From: Blastocladiella emersonii ATCC 22665
Lineage: Eukaryota; Blastocladiomycota; Blastocladiomycetes; Blastocladiales; Blastocladiaceae
Assembly: GCA_025594325.1 (NCBI GenBank)
Contig: JANHCV010000002.1
Location: 248,001-312,000, forward strand
Direction of reading: 5' to 3'
Length of the DNA stretch: 64,000 bases
The position numbers and the translations under genes were made by a program. The notes beneath the pieces were generated by a model. That model saw only the letters and a program-made list of their open reading frames with translations. It was not told the origin of the DNA and made no database searches. This document shows, piece after piece, positions 10,110 to 20,851 of this stretch. The stretch's first letter is position 1, and each line of letters starts with the position of its first letter.

Positions 10110-11516
10110 ATGCATCACACTTGCTGCAGTGCGCAGCTGGCGCGCTCCCTGACCCTCGTGCTGGTCGTTGCCGCCGCCGCCGCGCTGGTCGCGACGGCAG
10201 CCCCCCTCGAGAAGCGGCAGACCGCCTCGGCTGCGCCGGCCGCCTTCCAGCTGTCCTTTACCTGCGACGCCACCGCGCCCGTCTTCTGCGCGAAAGCCGA
10301 GCGCGCCCTGCAGCGAGCCGCGCGGCGCATCACGCAAGAGTTCCGGTTCCGCCGCACCGTGACGTGCGCCGTCACCTTCTTCCTGCCGTGCGGGTCCGCG
10401 TCGCCGCCCGCGAGCTGCTCCGAGACGCGCCTGCTCGGGTCCGCCACGCCGACCGCCTTCTACCCGGTCCGCCTCAAGGACGACGGCCAGCTCTACACGG
10501 TGCCGTCGGCGCTGCTCAAGCAGTTTGACCATCCCGAGCTCGACGACGCCAGCCGCGTCGCGTACCCGGCGTTCGACCTGCGCGCGCGGTTCAACGCGGC
10601 GCGCACGTGGTGGTTTGCCGAGGACGGCGACCCGCCCGGCGGGAACGGGACGCTCGCGCAGAACACGTTCGACCTCGAGCGCGTCGCCACGCACGAGCTG
10701 CTGCACGGCCTCGGGTTCGGGAGCAACGTGCTGCTGGGCTTGCCGATTGCGAGCGATACGAAGCCGGCGTTCATCTTGCCGCAGTACGAGTCGAGCCCGC
10801 CGTCGACGCCGCCCTCCCTCGGCGTCGTCATGAGCGCCGACCCGTTCTACCGCTTCGCGCACCCGGGCTTGTGGGACCGCTTCACCGTCTTCTCCAACGG
10901 CGTTCCCGCGACCGCGTACGGCGCCAACATCACGCGCGCGTTCGACCGGCTCGTCGCTGCGGGCACCATCAAGCCCGCCGGTTCTTCGGGCGGCGCGAGC
11001 TACTACAACCCGCAGGCCGTGGTCGATGCGCTGGCCGCCGACCCCGACGCGTCGTCGGCGATGCAGGCGCTGGCCCGGTTCGGCACCACGCGCGAGTCGC
11101 TGGTCTTTGACACGGACGCGTGGCCGCCCAGCTCGGCGGCGTCGCCGAACTCTGCCGTCAAGTACCCGCTCGAGACGGGGCTCGCGCCGTTCACGCCCGG
11201 CAGATCGGCCGTGCACCTCGCCGACACGGTGGCGCGGAACGCCGACTTTCTCATGGTGTGGGCGTCGAACCGGCAGACGTACGGCTCCATGATCGCCGCG
11301 ACGCAGGCGCCCGAGTCGGGGCTGGGACCCGCCACGGTCGCCATTCTCACGGCGCTCGGGTACGCGCGGAGCAGCGCGACTGGGTTCACGAGCCGCGCCA
11401 ACTTGATCGAGCTGGTCCCTGAGACGTTCGGGACCGTCTCTCACGCGGCTGCGTTCGCGGCGCCCAGCGTGTGGACCTGCACTGCCGTTGTGATGGCACT
11501 CGCTCTCTCACTGTGA
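10110..11516 (+). CDS. Secreted, GPI-type zinc metallopeptidase, copy 1
   Basis: A single-exon 468-residue protein. Residues about 10-32 form a hydrophobic signal peptide, followed by APLEKRQ with a Lys-Arg site suited to Kex2-type processing. A zincin motif, THELLHGLGF, places His195, Glu196 and His199 at the active centre; the third ligand is not obvious, and a later FAHPGLWDRF region is a candidate. Several Asn-X-Ser/Thr sites suggest glycosylation. The C terminus ends in a hydrophobic stretch (VVMALALSL) after small residues, as in GPI-anchored proteins, so a wall or membrane-bound secreted protease is likely. I do not recognise the exact peptidase family. It interrupts the MR array and is almost identical to the copy at 28842-30248 except for the last 25 or so residues. 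Confidence 0.8.
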   Translation: MHHTCCSAQLARSLTLVLVVAAAAALVATAAPLEKRQTASAAPAAFQLSFTCDATAPVFCAKAERALQRAARRITQEFRFRRTVTCAVTFFLPCGSASPPASCSETRLLGSATPTAFYPVRLKDDGQLYTVPSALLKQFDHPELDDASRVAYPAFDLRARFNAARTWWFAEDGDPPGGNGTLAQNTFDLERVATHELLHGLGFGSNVLLGLPIASDTKPAFILPQYESSPPSTPPSLGVVMSADPFYRFAHPGLWDRFTVFSNGVPATAYGANITRAFDRLVAAGTIKPAGSSGGASYYNPQAVVDALAADPDASSAMQALARFGTTRESLVFDTDAWPPSSAASPNSAVKYPLETGLAPFTPGRSAVHLADTVARNADFLMVWASNRQTYGSMIAATQAPESGLGPATVAILTALGYARSSATGFTSRANLIELVPETFGTVSHAAAFAAPSVWTCTAVVMALALSL

Positions 11517-11960
11517 ACCCATGCCTAGTTTCTAGTTTCGGGCACGAATAGAACCATTTTTGTACAATCAAAGCTGTTGATCTCTCACCGTTGTCACTCT
11601 TGCTTGCTCAGACATGCTTCTTTGGTCGCGGATCGGTACGACGCGCGTGATGGCTCGCGCGATCCCGTCGTTGTATGGCGGTAGCTAGGGCGCACGCCAA
11701 ACTTCCTCGATATCCAGCTGCCCGGATAGGGATCCGGTCAAGCCGGGTCTTGTGGGAGATGTTTGCGGCAGTCACTGAGGGTCGGGCGAGGGAGATGCAG
11801 GTCAGGAGGCAGAGCTGGGCGACGCGCTTGAGGACGCGACGCGACGCGGTTGGCGCGATGAGTCAGACATATCGCGGACGCTGCCTGTTGGCCGTTCGCT
11901 CCCGGCGCACCACCCCATGAATCCAATGAACACTTACCCTCGAGCTTAACTTGCTGCAAC
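11517..11960. other. Intergenic region upstream of MR5
   Basis: No gene seen. GACGCG repeats occur at about 11833-11848. TGAGTCA (Gcn4/AP-1-like) at 11859-11865 is 96 bases before the MR5 ATG, matching the TGAGTCA 95 bases before MR3. TAACTTGCTGCAAC abuts the MR5 start. Confidence 0.5.
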
Positions 11961-13701
11961 ATGGACCCGAACGAGGAGCAATCGCCGGCAGAGGCCCCGC
12001 TTCCCTCGAACTCGTCGCAGGCCAACGTCGATGTACCCCCGAGCCGCTCGATCCGCCTGTATTGGCCGATGGATGCGCGCAGCACCGGCGACTACCAACG
12101 AGAGTTGGGGGATCTGAACCCCAAAGCGTACCAGGTGCATGTCTCGAGCGCGTTACTTTGCGTGAGTCCGGACACGCCCGCCCGCGATTTGTACCTCGCG
12201 ATTCTCGACTTTGTACGGACTGCCTTGCCTGCATTTGGATCGTCCGGCAGCTTATCACATACGGCGCGAGTAGTGCGATATCCGTGATGCCCAAGCGGCC
12301 TTCGAGCGCTGGAACGGGCGGGTGCAGTGGGGTGTGCTTGTCCAGGCCCACTACATGCTTCCACGCACGCCTGCGCAGGAGCGCACGCCCTGCATGCATC
12401 AAGGCAATCAGGCCTCACTCCGCATCGAGGTGCGCCCGCGGGCGGCCGCGTCCGCGTGCCCCGGCCGCGACTTGCTTCGCGGCCACCTGGAAACGTTTGG
12501 CGAGCTGTATTCGTTTGACGTGGTCCATGAATCGCAGGAGTAAGTCGCTTTCGCTCCTTCTCGACTCGGTTCCGCCCGGACTGACGAGCGTTTCGCGATC
12601 CACCGTGTAGCGGGTCCCTGATCGTGTTTGTCGAGTACTTCAAGAAGGGCCGCGCACAGATCGCACTCAATGCGCTGGAGCGCGAACGGTCGGAGGACTA
12701 TACACTCGACGTTGAGCTCGCATGGGATCAATCGAGCGTGTACGTAATCGCGCGGCTCTTGCACTACCGACGCGCGACGACGCTGACCCCTCGATTCTCC
12801 TCCCCGTAGGGACATCGCGAAGCGGATTTTGACCAACTCAGTCGATCTTGTGACCCCGGGGCTGTTCCTGAAATGGGCCAGGTCACCACAGTCGCGTCAC
12901 GGCGACGGTTTCGCAGACGTTGCTCCTAGCAGGAAGGCTGATTCGTGGCGCCCTCCCACGCAGACCCGTTCTTCTTCTCGCACACGGGTCCGCTCTCCTC
13001 CTCGCACGCAGGCTCGCTCTCCTTCTCGCACGCAGGCTCGCTCTCCTCCTCGCCATCGCAGCCAGAGCCAGAACGGCTCGGCGCACGGCCGCAACCGAGG
13101 ACGAGACGAGCGGGACCCACCGCGCGACCGCACGACCGAGCGATCTCGTCGGCGCGCAGATTCGCCACGCCGGTCGCGCACTTCGGATGACCAAGGTCGG
13201 CACCGCGACCGCGCTCGTGACAAGCGGAGCCGCAGCCGTGGTCGCGAGCGCCGTGACCAGCACCGATCGCGGTCCCGCTCACGCTCGCGCTCGCGTCGTC
13301 GCGAGCCGCGCAAGTCTCGTACCCGCGGCTCGGCCCCGGCCCGCGAGACCAAACCGGTTTCCGCTGCGGCACCTGCGGATGAGCCCGCGCCACCGCTCGC
13401 GCTGCCGCCGCCGATGCCTCCGTTCCCGCAGCAGCTCCCGCAGCCCGAATTTCTTCAAGCGTTCCAGCTGGCCTCGCTCGCGGTCGCCGCCCCGCTCCTC
13501 CTCTCGTTCATGCAGCAGGCCCAGACTCTCGCTTCGCTTCCGCCGCAGCTCTTCCCCAACCCTGTGCCGATCATGCCGCCGCCGCCGCCCAGTTTGCTCC
13601 CGCCGGCCGTCATCGGCGGTGCACGCAGCAACGCTGGGCCGAGTGCCACTGTCAACGAGCACAACGGTGCGCAGGAGGTGCCCAAGTTCGAGGAATTGTG
13701 A
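11961..13701 (+). CDS. MR5: Mei2-like RRM/RS protein
   Basis: Exons 11961-12212, 12274-12539, 12611-12739 and 12810-13701 encode about 512 residues. It is the sister of MR3: MDPNEEQSP start, PPSRSIRLYWPMD, YQVHVSSAL and LAILDF in exon 1. Exon 2 reads CDIRDAQAAFERWNGR, HYMLPRTPAQERTPC, NQASLRIEVRP and FGELYSFDVV; exon 3 GSLIVFVEYFKKGR and LAWDQSS; exon 4 DIAKRILTNSV and LFLKWARS. The RS region (about 12955-13320) contains short tandem duplications of a RTQARSP-type unit. The tail is Pro/Phe/Ala-rich, without a long Gln run. MR3 and MR5 share exon 1, intron 1 and promoter similarity, so they arose by a fairly recent duplication although MR4 and the peptidase now lie between them. Confidence 0.87.
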
Positions 13702-13987
13702 GTACAGCGGCGGAAGCCGGGTGTGTGGAAGCAGGGGATCGTGTGAATGTAACAGCGTCTCATCGGTGTCGTTGAGTGTCAAGCGGGTGATGGCCAAGTT
13801 CCGAGTATGGTGTTCGCCGTGAGAGCAACGCGACGCGACGCGACGCGTCGAGCGGGTGAGACGTGAGACATGGTGCCGCCACACGCGTTCACTTTCTTGG
13901 ACGCGCGTTCGCCTCGCTCTCCTTCTCCGCGCACCCTTGCCCATGAAGCTGATGAACGCTGATTGCGACGGTTTACTTGCTGCAAAT
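13702..13987. promoter_or_regulatory. MR5-MR6 spacer with ACGCGT site and leader motif
   Basis: A tandem CGACG run ends in ACGCGTCGAG at about 13829-13850. CCATGAAGCTGATGAACGC precedes TTACTTGCTGCAAAT, which abuts the MR6 ATG at 13988. No gene is visible here. Confidence 0.45.
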
Positions 13988-15886
13988 ATGGACCGATTCG
14001 AGGATAACTTGCTGGCCGAGTCCAACGACACGGTCCCGATGCCTTTGGACGCGAAGCAGGCGCTGGGAGTCAGCCCCCCGCCTCACCCAACCTCGGTGTT
14101 CCCGCCGAGCCGCTCAGTCCGCTTCCACTGGGTGCCCAAGGTCGGGGATACTTGCGATCATCGGGATGAGCTAGTCGAGCTGTACCCTAAAGCTTTCAGC
14201 GTGATGGCAAAGAGCGCCTTCATCCACACGGACGGACGCGACACACTGTGCCGCTATCTCATCCTCGACTTTGTACGACTCAGAGATAACTCATCTGGGC
14301 GAGAAGCAACTTACTCACCAGCACCCGTGTAGTACGATATTCGCGATGCTCAAGCGGCAATCGAGCTGCTGCACGGGCACGAGCGGTGGGCCACTCGCAT
14401 CATGGGTCACTTTATGATTCCTCGCGAGCCAGTGCGAGAGCGTGTCCCACATCACTTCCCGACGGGCGAGGGCTCGATTCGGCTTGTTCTTCAGCCGCGA
14501 ACGGCGTCGCCCGGTTCGCCGGGCCACGATCAGCTCCACGCACTTGTGAGCAAGTTTGGCGAGCTGCGCTCGTTCCACCTGAACAAGGACTCGAAAGGGC
14601 ACGTTTGTTGAAACAGTTTGCTGTCGTCGATGCAGCTGACCTTTCCTCTTTTTCTTTTAGAGACTTTTTGCATGTGTTCGCCGAGTTTTATGATTCTCGC
14701 TCGAGGGTTCGTGCGTGCAGTGCGTTGGATGGAACTCGATTCGAGGGCTACATGCTTCGGGCCGCGCTAGCATGGGATCAGGCTTCGATGTACGTCGCCC
14801 GCAAGCGACAGAGCGGTGAGCAACTTCTGACACTTTTCTTGCTGTAGCGACATTGTCAAACGGCTGCTCGACCGGTCCATCAAAGTCCCGCACGGCTTCC
14901 TTCCGCGATGGGCTCATCCGGTAGACAAGCCTGCTTCTTGGTCTTCAAACCGCAGCCAGCGGCGCTCGCTTGAAGCGGGGAACCGGGTCGATGCCCGGCA
15001 GCTCTTCTTGGTCTCGGACCTGCGAACGCGATCGTGGTCGCGCTCCCCTTCGCCTAGTATGGGCACTCAAAATGGCAAGCATCGTGGCTCGGGCCGCTCG
15101 CGCAACCGTTCTCCACCCCGGCGTGCTGCGAAGGAGGCCGATTCATCCGAAAGGTCATGGGATCGGGATCGCGATCGCGACCATGGCAGCCGTCGGAGCC
15201 CAAGTCGTGATCGCGACCGTGGCCGTGACCGTGACCGCAGTCGGCAGCACTTTCACTCGCGGGAAAGCTCTTGGGCGCGGACCGCGTCTCGCTCACGCGC
15301 GTATTCACGCTCGCGTCGTGACTCTCATTCGCGCACCAAGACTCGATCGCGCTCTGACGCTGCTTCTCGGACTGGCTCTCGTTCGTCTACTTCTTCTCGC
15401 AAGCGCGGATCCCGTCGCTCAAGCAACAAAGAAGCTAACACCAACTCTCAATCGACCGGCTTCGCCGCTCCTCCCGCAAGCGGGCTCCTGCCGACGCTGA
15501 GCGCGCTCGTTACGGCGCCTGTTGCCGCGAGCCAGTCGTACGTTGTGGTGCCTGCAGCGATGCTCTCCGCTGTAGTCAATCAACAGCAGCAGCAACAACA
15601 GCAACAGCAAGCCCTCGCCAATCTGCTCTCAATGCAGCAGATGCCGCTCGTAACCAATGCTAACACGAGGTTTCTCCCGTCAACGCATGGAATCGGCAGT
15701 GGTATTGCTTTCCTGAATCCCGTTTACATGGCGGGCGGAGCCAACCCGGTGCCGCTTCTGGTGCAGCAGCCGCGCGCCCACACCATGCCGCTATCGATCT
15801 CAGGCGTCAACTTCGGGCAAGCAGCGTTGCAACAGCAACAACAGTGGTTTGGCGATGCTCTCAGCAACTCTGAGCAGCCACGGTGA
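13988..15886 (+). CDS. MR6: Mei2-like RRM/RS protein with GC-AG intron 2
   Basis: Exons 13988-14272, 14333-14598, 14661-14789 and 14848-15886 encode about 572 residues. Exon 1 has PPSRSVRFHW and ends LILDF; exon 2 YDIRDAQAAIELLHG, GHFMIPREPVRERVP, GSIRLVLQP and FGELRSFHL; exon 3 DFLHVFAEFYDSRSRV and LAWDQAS; exon 4 DIVKRLLDRSIKV and FLPRWAHP. The RS region (about 15010-15420) has RDRDRDH-type as well as SRS-type repeats. The tail has SYVVVPAAMLSAVV and QQQQQQQQQ. Intron 2 (14599-14660) must start with GCACGT; a GT donor nearby would break the phase. Confidence 0.86.
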
Positions 15887-16275
15887 TCGCATCTCGTTGT
15901 GGTGCATATCCTTGCCCGAGAGTGTTGTCCTCGTTGAGGATGTAGTCAATAAGAGATCAGTTCCTGCCTGCTCTAATTCTTGCGCATCAGCGCAAACTGG
16001 TTGAATCTCACCGTTACGATGGCTGTCGTGGTTTGAGCTGAGCGAGTGGTCCAGCTCTCGCGACCTGGATTGAGGTCCTTGGCGCACGATTGTCTTAAAA
16101 TTTTTGCAAACCTTCTTGAGCAAGGGGCGCGGCGGGGGCAACGACGCGATGACGCGGACAAGGTCGCGTTGGTCACATCACGCCACCTCGTCCGCCGCGG
16201 CTTCCCACCGCTCCCTCCCCGGCGGAACACAACGAAGCGAAGGAAGATTGAACACACTCTCTAACTCGATGCAAC
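15887..16275. other. Intergenic region upstream of MR7
   Basis: No gene seen. AATAAGAGATC near 15948 may serve MR6 3' end formation. The MR7 version of the leader motif, TAACTCGATGCAAC, abuts the ATG at 16276 and shares its GATGCA core with the delta-tubulin leader. Confidence 0.45.
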
Positions 16276-18145
16276 ATGGATGAAATGCAGCCCGTATCGT
16301 CTCCCGGGGATCACCTCGAGGCCCCGCTTCCTTCGCCCTCGGCTCCCGCGCCAGGGCCGACGCAGACGGCCACTGATCTTTTCCCTCCGAGCCGTTCGAT
16401 TCGATTGCACTGGATGGTGGAGCCGGGAGACACCGCCAATCGCCAGGCCGTCGTGCAGACTTTGACTCCAAGCGCTTACTTGGTCAGGGTCAAGACGTCC
16501 AGTGCCAAACTGGACGGCCGGAGGCACCTTCTCCGCTCTGCTCTGCTTGATTTTGTGCGCATAAACCATGCCGGTCGTGGCGGCGGCGCACAATGTCCTC
16601 ACTCATCCGGTTGTATGTAGGCCGATCTCCGCGATGCCCAGGCCGCGCTTGTGTACTGGCAGGGCCGGGAGCTCTGGGGTACGCGCGTCGAGGCCCATTT
16701 CATGATCCCGAGCGAGCCCGTGCAGTCTCGGACGCCGTACAGGAATGCGCGGGGCGACGCGTCGCTGCGCATCGAGCTGCATCGGCGAAACGGTCCGCCC
16801 GTGGAGAACCCGCAGGAGCTTGACGAGCTGTGGACTCTGTTGGCCCGCTTTGGCGATCTACGCTCGTTGGACCCGTTTCAAGAGCTACCGGGGTGCGTCG
16901 TTTCGTGCCGCCTTCAGCAGCGAGCTCCACAATGACTGAAAAACAACGTATTTGAATCTGAAGCGGTGCTTTGCTTACATACGCCGAGTACTTCAGCAAT
17001 GCCAATCGCTTCACCGCGTCGCAGGCGCTGCACCTCTCGCAGTTCAAGGACTACGAGGTCTACGCCGAGCCCGCGTGGGATCAGTCGTCGCTGTGCGTTT
17101 GTCTCGCCCGCCCTGGTAATGATTTCCGACTGACGTACACATCCCACTGCATAGTGACATTGTGAAGCAGGTGCTCGACCGATCCATCACCATTCCGCGC
17201 CACCTTCTTCCGGTCTGGGCGAGATCGCTGGACAACGCTTATGGTCCGCCCACGCCATCATTGAAACCCGCTCACAAGGCTCCCGCGCGCCGAAGCGACT
17301 TGCCGAAACCGATAGCGCGCGCTCGCTCCCGCAGCCGCGACGCGACGCGCCGTCGCCAGCGCGAGTCCCCATCTCGCGGACGCGATTTGCGTCGGGATGT
17401 GAGCTCGCGCCGCAGGCCTTCGCGCAGCCGCTCTCGTTCCCGCGCTCGCCATTGGAGTCGTTCGCCGCGCCGTTCCCGGCACCAGAGCAAATCGCGCGAC
17501 CGCAGCGGACGCCGTGAGCGAAACGTCAAGGATCGCTCCACTTTGCGCTCGCCTTCACGCTCGCGATCCCGTTCGCGGTCTCGTTCGCGGCGCCATCGCG
17601 ACCGACGCCGTTCCGCATCATCTTCGTCGCGCTCTAGTTCTATCTTGCGGTCCCGCTCGCCGTCGCGCTCAACCCGCCGCAGCCGCGAAAATGACGGCGA
17701 CCGTGACCCGATCCTTCCCGAAGCGCCGTCGGCGAGTAACGTCGCGCCGCTGACGCCCGCGGTCGGTCCGGGATACGTCGTCGTGCCCATGGCGGCGCTC
17801 TTCCAGCCCCAGTTCGCGGCCCTTGCGTCGCCGCAGCCCACCGTCGCGTCGCTCGCCGACAATCCGATGCTGCTGCTGTCGTCGATGTTGGGCCAGGGCC
17901 AGGGTCTCGGGACGATGCTACCGAGCCCTGCGTATACGCCGACTGCAACGGGAGCCGCAGCTGCGCCGTTCCCGATGTCGCTGCCGTTCGCACTCTCGCT
18001 CGGTCTTCCTCCGCTCCAGTCGCCGATCCCGAGTGGCGCGGCTCGTCCGAGCGAGACTCCTCCAGTCACGCCAGCGCCAACCAAGAAGCCATGGACCCGC
18101 ACCAAGGCCTCGGCCAAGAAGACGTCGGCCAAGTCGTCCGAGTGA
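16276..18145 (+). CDS. MR7: Mei2-like RRM/RS protein
   Basis: Exons 16276-16554, 16621-16892, 16964-17092 and 17155-18145 encode about 556 residues. Exon 1: PPSRSIRLHWMVE, ending LLDF. Exon 2 is two codons longer than usual (272 nt): ADLRDAQAALVYWQGR, EAHFMIPSEPVQSRTPY, ASLRIELH and FGDLRSLDPF. Exon 3: GALLTYAEYFSNANRF and AWDQSS. Exon 4: DIVKQVLDRSITI and LLPVWARS. The RS domain (about 17320-17700) is the most classical of the set, with RSRSRSRSR and SRSPRRSRH runs. The tail has YVVVPMAALFQ and NPMLLLSSM, and ends in a Lys-rich KKTSAKSSE segment. Intron 2 ends with an unusual GAAG acceptor. Confidence 0.85.
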
Positions 18146-19016
18146 GTTTGCCGATTGGTTCAATACAGAGTATGGGCCAAGACCAGCTATCGTCGCCGTC
18201 GCCACGCGCGAACGAGCCAGGGTCTGGCAAACCCGTGGAAGACGTAAACCCTTTTCGAATTTGTTGTTTGTCGCCTAATTTTGTGGATCGAAATGATAGA
18301 ATATAATTCTAACTAGGATTTTACTGTGATGAATCCCGCGAGGGAGTGGCGGTGATGAACAATGTCTCGCGACGCGTCTCGCATCTCCCACGTGCCTGGT
18401 CACGCCATTTCGCGACGCGTCTTTCCTCTGCTCCTATCTGTCTCCCGTGGTCGTTTAAAAAGCGCGATTTCGCGAAATCTGTAAGAAAAGGACAAAAGAA
18501 TGAAGAAACAAATCCCAAAAGAATAAGTGAGCGATCAATGCGTCAAGGCGGAAGGAGGGTTCGCGAGGGCAGAGGAGTACCAGCCAGAGCTCGGAGATAA
18601 TGACAAGATTTGAATTGGACCGATTGTAGTCGATCTGTCCCCAGGAATATCCCCAGACGTGTCGCGTTTGATCACCCGTCCTTGCCGCTCCGCTCGCGCT
18701 CACGCGAGGGTTAGTAACAAACTCAGGCAAAGAGCACCTGGCCCGCTGTCATGAGATCCTTATTCTATGCTAATATAAAGAATTGGCGACCGGTAGCGTT
18801 AGGAACTGCTCCCCTCCGTGCTGGGACCCCCACCCACCCCCCACCCACCCCTCACCCTCCCCCACCCTCCCCCGCCCAACTCAACCTCAACTCAACTCAG
18901 CCCTTCAGCGCGTCAATGAAAGATACATACGCTGCGGCGTCGTATTTGTAAAGAAATACGTGCGATTAGTGAGGGATCAGAGAAGCAATCAGTTTAAGCA
19001 AGCAGAGAAAGTATAA
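18146..19016. other. Intergenic region with ACGCGT sites and a G-quadruplex-like tract
   Basis: No gene seen. Two GCGACGCGTCT sites lie at about 18369-18424 in inverted relation to CACGTG-like sequence. Local AT content is higher at 18450-18530. A long C-tract occupies 18828-18880. Confidence 0.5.
18828..18880 (-). repeat. G-quadruplex-forming tract (C-rich on + strand)
   Basis: On the minus strand this is a series of more than six runs of three to six G separated by one to three bases (GGGTGGG, GGGGGTGGG, GGGTGAGGGG types), satisfying the usual G4 rule several times. It lies in the gap between MR7 and the broken gene. Confidence 0.6.
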
Positions 19017-19850
19017 CGTGCTCGGCGCGTTGGTTTAGCAAGTGAAGCGTACGGACGCTGGACAGCGTGACATGGCTGCGAAGACGACAAACTCACGAAT
19101 CCTGAACGCGTTGCAAGGGTAGCGCGAGCGCAGCAAAAGCTCAGCGGCGTGAAGAGACCAGCGACGATGGCCTGGAAGGCTCCCGATTCGGTCACGTTCA
19201 CAGAGATCGACGCGGCCGCGATGGTCTGCTCGCCGTTCCAATGTGGGAAGTTGGAGCGGGGGACCGAGTTGTGCCCGTTGCAGTTGACCTCGAAATTGCC
19301 GCGCATCTGCTCGAGTGCGATGGCGATGAGCTTGAGCAACGTTGCGCCGTCACCCAGGGCGAGCCCAATGCGAACACCGTCCACGATCGCGACCATGGGC
19401 GGCTTCTGCACTGAGTTGGGTGCTTCTAAAGCGCCTTCGCGGCCTTTTTTTGGGAAAACGAGCGCCTTCTTCGAGATGGCGACGGCGGGAACGTCGTCCA
19501 TGGCGCGGAACGCGATGCAAGAGCCGGCCAGCCTGGCAAACCGCCGACCGCGACCAGATGCGCCGTAGCACGCTTCCAGCTGCTCGAGACAGGCGTGTGC
19601 CGCGTCGGAGCCCCAAACAAGCAAATGGTGACGAGTCCCACCACATGGCCGTCAGAATTGTCGCGAAACCGCTGTTCCGCTTCGCGGACCAGCTGCTCCG
19701 TCTGCTCGAGCGTGGGCAGCGGGGGCGGGAAGGACTCGGCCAAGTTCGCAGTGGCGATTGGGGGCAGCAGGCCCGCGGTGCTCCGCTCGGAGCGACGAGC
19801 GCCTCAACGGCGTTGCGCCGCGCAAGAAAAGCGACAAAATCCACGATCAC
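19017..19850 (-). pseudogene. Broken unknown gene, frameshifted
   Basis: Three overlapping minus-strand open stretches read on from one another in different frames. From about 19850: VDFVAFLARRNAVEALV. Then about 19745-19600: PPPLPTLEQTEQLVREAEQR and NSDGHVVGLVTIC. Then from about 19624 to a stop near 18989: DAAHACLEQLEACYGASG, DVPAVAISKKALVFPKK and MVAIVDGVRIGLALGDGATL. The amino acid composition is that of ordinary protein, unlike shadow frames. No GT-AG introns are needed or obvious at the changes of frame, so I infer indels. I do not recognise the family. It lies just upstream of the truncated MR8, in a stretch where several genes are decaying. Confidence 0.5.
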
Positions 19851-20221
19851 GCCCCGCTGGAGTGGCCAGGCGGGGCTTGGCGGCTGCCGAGCATGATCGT
19901 CGCGGCCCTCCGCCTCTGCTTCACAAGCCCAAGTGCATGCGATCCTTCAGCCTCGGAGCGAACTTGCAGCACTCATGTGAGGCAAGCGTTTAGACTCACA
20001 TGCGGGTAGTTGTCTGTGCGAAGAGCGTGTATCGACAGGCGGTGCGCGCGGCAACTCACGTCAAGGTTCATCCTTCTCATCGACAGCTCCCAGTCGCTCA
20101 AGCTCAGGAACGACGGAGACGTCCAGCGATGGCAGCACTCGTGCCGACAAGCAGTTGCGCCCCCAGCGCTGGTGCCACACACAAGCCGCCGTCTTGCCAT
20201 CAGCGGCCCGAGCTTCAGTTC

Positions 20222-20694
20222 ATGACTGTCGCCCATTCTCGGCAGCGGCGGATCACGGTCCTGCCCCAACGCCCAACCCGTCCGCGGCCATAGGTGCCTC
20301 GTTTGTGACTGTGCCTGTGTCCTCCCTGCCCGCGATCGCCCACGCGGTCCAAATGCAGCAGCAGGCGTCGCTCACAGCTATGGCCGCACCGAACCCAATG
20401 CTTCCCGCGTTCCACTATGGCGGCGGCGGCGCGTATGCGAACCACATGCACGCGATGGCTGCGCCCGCGAGCATCAACGCGCAGTTCCACAGCATGTCGC
20501 CGCACGTACCGGTTCCTTACGTTGCGGGCGGCGGCTACAACTTGTTCGGGGTGGATCAGTATCAGCATCAGCCCGCCGCTGGGTATGGAGGCCTGCCACC
20601 GTCGCTGCCGAAGTGGACGGAAATGGAGAGAGCAAGCATGCTACACCCAATGTATCGATTATTCATCTGTTTCGCCTCGCGAACCGGAGAGTGA
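20222..20694 (+). pseudogene. MR8: tail-only fragment of an MR gene
   Basis: Only the C-terminal tail of an MR protein is present: PAPTPNPSAAIGASFVTVPV, SSLPAIAHAVQMQQQASL, then Gly/Ala/His-rich sequence ending in a stop at 20692-20694. No RRM exon or RS domain lies upstream. The closest relative is MR11 on the opposite strand at 56.7 kb, which has PAPTPNPSAAMG, SFVTVPVSSLPAIAHAFHMQ and HMHAMAA in the same order. I read it as a 5'-truncated duplicate; whether it is expressed is unknown. Confidence 0.7.
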
Positions 20695-20851
20695 TTGAGG
20701 AGGGATCAGCACCGCGCCGTGCTTTTGAGTCGTGGCGCGCAGTGGGCGAGGATGAACGACGCGACCACCGCCTCGGTTCCGATACCCGCCTCTCCGCCTC
20801 ATCCACCGCGAAGGGAATGAACTCTGGTCGCGACATTTAACTTGCTGCAAT

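Noticed and set aside
10080-11444. 454-codon antisense frame over metallopeptidase copy 1 (and the 487-codon equivalent at 28713-30176)
   Set aside because: Arg/Gly-rich composition typical of the complement of GC-rich codons; it exists in both copies only because the sense gene is duplicated.
20010-20225. RFILLIDSSQSLKL on +, resembling a von Willebrand A start
   Set aside because: No MIDAS DxSxS pattern in place and no downstream VWA sequence; the opposite strand is equally plausible.
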